The notes under the pieces: model-generated | Told to the model about the DNA's origin: nothing | The model's database searches: none | Seen by the model: the letters and a program-made list of their open reading frames with translations, nothing else | Part shown: in pieces, positions 61,014 through 64,000 of the stretch | Layout of the letters: each line of letters begins with the position of its first letter | How positions within the stretch are numbered: position 1 is the first letter of the stretch | From: Lacimicrobium alkaliphilum | Lineage (GTDB): Bacteria; Pseudomonadota; Gammaproteobacteria; Enterobacterales; Alteromonadaceae | Assembly (NCBI RefSeq): GCF_001466725.1 | Contig: NZ_CP013650.1 | Span: 992,001 to 1,056,000 of the forward strand | Reading direction: 5' to 3' | Length of the DNA stretch: 64,000 nucleotides | Made by a program: the position numbers and the translations under genes

Positions 61014-62465
61014 ATGTCTGAAGGTTTAGCGAAAAGAGTCAATCTGCTCAGCATCTTAGTGCTGCTACTGGCTACCTGGCTGGGGTTGTTCTGGGACAGT
61101 GTGATGGCGACGGTAGCCATCTGGGAAAGATCGGAGACCTTCGCCCATTGTTTCCTGATCCTGCCTATCTGCATCTATTTGCTGCATCGTGACTGGCCTG
61201 CACTGAAACAGCTGCCAATCAAACCCAACTTATGGTTACTGCTGCCGCTGCTGGCTACCCTGATTTTCTGGTTGTTCGGTGACCTGGCGCATATTGCTGC
61301 GATTGAACAGCTGTCCACCTTTATGATGCTGCCGCTGATGTGTTGGCTGGTGCTGGGTAATCAAATCGCGTCAAGAATGTGGTTTGTATTGCTGTTCTGG
61401 ATGTTCAGCGTGCCTGAAGGGGAGTTCCTGATCCCCGCACTGCAGGAGGTCACTGCTGATTTCACTGTAATGGCGATTCAGATGACCGGTATTCCGGTAT
61501 ACCGCGAGGGGCTTTATATTGCTATTCCCGGCGGGCTGTTTGAGGTGGCGGTGGCCTGTTCCGGTATCCGCTATCTTATTGCCTCGCTGACTCTCGGCTG
61601 CCTGTTCGCTTATCTGACCTATTACAAGTGGCACAAACGCCTGTTGTTTGTGCTGTTTGCGCTGGTGTTGCCCATTGTCGCCAATGGTCTGCGTGCCTAC
61701 GGTATTGTGATGATCGCCTATATGACCGATATGGAGTACGCCACCGGTGCCGATCATCTGGTCTATGGCTGGCTGTTCTTCGGTGTGGTGATCTTTATTA
61801 TGTTTTCCATCGGCAGTATCTGGCGCGATCCTGAGCCGGAACTTAAGTCACCAGAAGGCGCCGATACCAGGGCATTGCCGCTGCGCAATACTGCATTCGC
61901 CTGGCTCAGTGCCGTGATCCTGATCCTGGCCGCAATAGGCTATAACACCTCGGCCCGGGATATTCAGCGTCCTGCAGCCCCAAATCTTAAGGCGTCCTGG
62001 CCGGTGGCACTGGATATGGAAAGTGCCTGGCTGCCGGTATTCCAGAACCCAGACCTGGAATATTCGGGTAAGTACCAGCAACTGGATTTTTATGCGGTCT
62101 GGTATGGGCATAACGCCGAAGACAGCAAACTCATCAGCAGTGTTAATCAGCTTTATAACCGCTCATCCTGGACCCGGATTAACAGTCAGAGCCATGCAGA
62201 TTACCAGTTGCTGGAGATCTCAAGCCTGGATGGCCACCGCAGAATGCTGGCCTACAGCTATGTGACACCCTGGCTGCAATCGCCCAGCAATATCAAGGTC
62301 AGACTGACCCAAGCCCTGCAGGCCTTAGCCGGGCAGCCACAACAGGGTATGGCGCTGGTGATTTCGCAACCGGTTCAAAACGACGATGATCGTAACGCCT
62401 TCCGTGAGCGGGCGGAGGAGTTTTTCAGTCACAATTATCAGCAGGTGCTGAATGACAACCGCTAG
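61014..62465 (+). CDS. xrtA: Exosortase A with fused C-terminal EpsI domain
   Basis: A 483-residue protein. Eight membrane helices hold the catalytic triad: C182 (VAVACSGIRYL), R227 (NGLRAY) and H248 (GADHLVYGW). The periplasmic C-terminal EpsI-like domain runs from about 290 on, with NAEDSKLISSVNQLYNRSSWT near 365-385 and ISQPVQNDDDRNAF near 445. It cuts PEP-CTERM proteins such as the one at 5338-6036, by analogy with gram-positive sortases. The ATG at 61014 was chosen (GGAG eight bases upstream); a GTG three bases before it is possible. It overlaps the next gene by 14 bases. Confidence 0.95.
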   Translation: MSEGLAKRVNLLSILVLLLATWLGLFWDSVMATVAIWERSETFAHCFLILPICIYLLHRDWPALKQLPIKPNLWLLLPLLATLIFWLFGDLAHIAAIEQLSTFMMLPLMCWLVLGNQIASRMWFVLLFWMFSVPEGEFLIPALQEVTADFTVMAIQMTGIPVYREGLYIAIPGGLFEVAVACSGIRYLIASLTLGCLFAYLTYYKWHKRLLFVLFALVLPIVANGLRAYGIVMIAYMTDMEYATGADHLVYGWLFFGVVIFIMFSIGSIWRDPEPELKSPEGADTRALPLRNTAFAWLSAVILILAAIGYNTSARDIQRPAAPNLKASWPVALDMESAWLPVFQNPDLEYSGKYQQLDFYAVWYGHNAEDSKLISSVNQLYNRSSWTRINSQSHADYQLLEISSLDGHRRMLAYSYVTPWLQSPSNIKVRLTQALQALAGQPQQGMALVISQPVQNDDDRNAFRERAEEFFSHNYQQVLNDNR

Positions 62466-63600
62466 TCTGCCAGTGCGCCATATTGCCCATGTACTGTTCC
62501 GTTTCGACACCGGCGGGCTCGAAAACGGCGTTGTGAACCTGGTCAATCGTTTGTCACAGGAGGGTTACCGGCACAGTATTATTACCCAGAAAGGGGTTAA
62601 CCCGGAATTTGCCAAAAGGGTGACGGCGAACAACGTCGACTATCATGATCTGAACAAAGCCGAGGGCAATGATTTTTCTATGTATCTGCGTCTCAACAGC
62701 CTGTTAAAGCGGCTGCGCCCGGATATTCTGCATACCCGCAATCTGGCGACGCTGGAATCTCAGGTGGTGGGCTGGTGGCGGCGTATTCCGACGCGGATCC
62801 ATGGGGAACACGGCTGGGATGTCAGCGATATAGGCGGCACTAATCCAAAGTATCAACGCCTGCGGCGACTGATTAAACCTTTTGTGCATCAGTATGTGGC
62901 CCTTTCCGGCGAAGCGCGGGATTACCTGTTACACAAGATAAAGGTTCCGCCGCAGCGCATTCATCATATCTGCAACGGTGTGGATATGGACAGATTTTCC
63001 ACTCCGCCGTTACCGGTTTCGCCTTTTCCGGAACAACAATTACCACCGCAGGCGCTGGTGTTCGGCACTGTGGGGCGTCTGGCCGAGGTGAAGGATCAGG
63101 GAACGCTTATTGAAGCTTTTGCGCTTTTATGTAGCCGTTATCCGCAGCACCCGCTGAGGCTGATGCTGATTGGTGACGGCCCCATGCGTGGAAAACTTGA
63201 GCAACAGGCCAAAGAAGCCGGCATCGCGGAGCAGATCTGGTTTGCCGGTGACAGGGCCGATGTGCCGGCACTGATGAGCAAAATGCAGGTGTTTGTGTTG
63301 CCGTCACTGGCCGAGGGCATTTCCAATACCTTTCTGGAGGCCATGGCATCCGGATTACCGGTGATTGCCACTAATGTGGGGGGGAATCCGGATCTGATGC
63401 CGCCGGAGCACAAACACAGCCACCTTATCGGGGTTCAGGATACACAGGGGTTAATGCAGGCCATGAGCCGATATATCGATAACCCCGATATGATAACTGA
63501 AGATAGTGCCTTGGTAAGAAAACACTGCCAAAGCCACTTTAGTCTCGCTAACATGGTGGCAAAGTATCACCAACTCTATCAATCACAGACAGCGCAGTAA
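62452..63600 (+). CDS. XrtA-system glycosyltransferase, TIGR03088-like (GT4)
   Basis: A 382-residue GT-B enzyme of GT4 type. The start HIAHVLFRFDTGGLENGVVNL (part, residues 10-30) is the family opening. Donor-site motifs are FGTVGRLAEVKDQGTLIEA near 204-222 and VLPSLAEGISNTFLEAMASG near 283-302, with the EGxSxxxLEAMASG acidic pair. Its ATG lies 14 bases before the XrtA stop, so the two are coupled. It adds a sugar to the growing exopolysaccharide unit. Confidence 0.93.
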   Translation: MTTASLPVRHIAHVLFRFDTGGLENGVVNLVNRLSQEGYRHSIITQKGVNPEFAKRVTANNVDYHDLNKAEGNDFSMYLRLNSLLKRLRPDILHTRNLATLESQVVGWWRRIPTRIHGEHGWDVSDIGGTNPKYQRLRRLIKPFVHQYVALSGEARDYLLHKIKVPPQRIHHICNGVDMDRFSTPPLPVSPFPEQQLPPQALVFGTVGRLAEVKDQGTLIEAFALLCSRYPQHPLRLMLIGDGPMRGKLEQQAKEAGIAEQIWFAGDRADVPALMSKMQVFVLPSLAEGISNTFLEAMASGLPVIATNVGGNPDLMPPEHKHSHLIGVQDTQGLMQAMSRYIDNPDMITEDSALVRKHCQSHFSLANMVAKYHQLYQSQTAQ

Positions 63601-63612
63601 GGATTCAGGGGA

Positions 63613-64000
63613 ATGTGCGGAATAGCAGGTATTTTTCAACTGGCCAGTGAAGGACAGCCCAGCGAGGCAGTACTGGCAAAGATGAACAACATCCAGGAAC
63701 ACCGGGGGCCGGACGCCGGCGATTACTTTTTTGATCCCGGTGTGGGTCTGGCCCACCGGCGGCTGTCGATTATCGACCTTGAAGGCAGCCCGCAGCCCAT
63801 GCTTAGCGCTGATCAACGTGCCTGCATTGTATTTAATGGCGAAATCTACAACTTTAAAGAGTTGCACGCGGAGCTCGAAAGCAAGGGCTATAAATTCAAT
63901 ACCCATGGTGACACTGAAACCATCCTTAATGCCTACCTGGAGTGGGGCGAGGACTGTGTTCAGCATCTGCGCGGTATGTTTGCCTTTGCCATCTGGGACA
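63613..64000 (+). CDS. XrtA-system amidotransferase, N-terminal part (asparagine synthase-like; cut by window end)
   Basis: The first 129 codons are visible. They encode a class II glutamine amidotransferase: MCGIAGIF with the catalytic cysteine at 2, EHRGPDAGDYFF near 33-44, GLAHRRLSIIDLEG near 49-62, IVFNGEIYNFKELHAEL near 76-92 and FNTHGDTETILNAY near 99-112. The synthetase domain must lie outside the window. The family is a normal member of XrtA loci and may amidate a sugar or a uronic acid. Its ATG follows AGGGGA with a gap of 12 bases from the previous stop. Confidence 0.93.
   Translation, partial: MCGIAGIFQLASEGQPSEAVLAKMNNIQEHRGPDAGDYFFDPGVGLAHRRLSIIDLEGSPQPMLSADQRACIVFNGEIYNFKELHAELESKGYKFNTHGDTETILNAYLEWGEDCVQHLRGMFAFAIWD

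Noticed and set aside
1..64000. tRNA, rRNA, prophage or complete insertion sequence
   Set aside because: No cloverleaf, rRNA core, phage structural gene or transposase frame was recognised in the window.

Overview
The window reads as chromosomal DNA of a marine-type gammaproteobacterium, most likely Alteromonadales/Alteromonadaceae. The grounds are family-level: small DUF3010 and DUF3081 proteins, a CoxMNOP-like CuA oxidase operon, a TonB receptor paired with a TPR-sulfotransferase, and a complete exosortase A (XrtA)/PEP-CTERM exopolysaccharide locus. No tRNA, rRNA, CRISPR array, prophage or intact insertion sequence was seen. I cannot name the species.

Layout. 0-2.4 kb: the end of an hpd operon (tyrosine catabolism) with a VOC protein, then a secreted clan GH-A glycosidase behind a near-consensus LacI-type operator. 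2.5-6.1 kb: a PEP-CTERM protein and prsT on the minus strand, behind a near-perfect sigma-54 (-24/-12) promoter. 6.3-13.3 kb: an amidohydrolase, an ECF sigma/membrane-protein pair next to a perfect 40-bp palindrome, DUF3010, AcpH, an FMN reductase, a decayed solute-binding protein, an ATP-grasp enzyme, TspO and a 56-aa DUF6435 gene. 13.6-24.5 kb: a BCCT transporter, a lipoprotein amidohydrolase, two YdbS/YdbT-like PH-domain proteins, a small outer-membrane barrel, and a very large Cache-domain membrane protein whose 3' end is frameshifted. 24.8-29.6 kb: a cytochrome c oxidase operon (diheme subunit II, subunit I, two subunit III-family proteins, subunit IV). 29.6-33.3 kb: a UspA/Kef pair bracketed by long imperfect direct repeats, followed by a repeat-rich gene-free stretch. 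33.3-49.1 kb: MarR facing a TonB receptor, TPR-sulfotransferase, RHH-like protein, outer-membrane protein, FeS-type photolyase, DUF3081, hemolysin III, GIY-YIG, potassium channel plus DUF350, glnE, TcpQ-domain protein and an LpxL-type acyltransferase.

49.3-64 kb: the XrtA locus. A forward XrtA-associated ATPase stands first. A minus-strand transcript then encodes the export and chain-length machinery (Wza-like exporter, Wzz-like protein broken at a G7 tract, tyrosine autokinase, TIGR03016 outer-membrane barrel). Divergent from it, a plus-strand operon encodes the priming sugar transferase, deacetylase, FemAB-like protein, two glycosyltransferases, exosortase A and an amidotransferase cut by the window end. 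The divergent promoter region carries a 169-bp MITE-like element, and a RAYT/REP-like hairpin sits between the deacetylase and FemAB genes.

How the parts fit: the locus would build and export an exopolysaccharide, and XrtA would process PEP-CTERM proteins. The only PEP-CTERM substrate visible lies about 45 kb away with prsT, and its sigma-54 promoter agrees with the PrsK/PrsR/RpoN control known for this system. The window's strongest leads are that promoter, the G7 frameshift in the chain-length gene, the frameshifted Cache protein, the 40-bp palindrome, and the mobile-type repeats placed inside the EPS regulatory regions.
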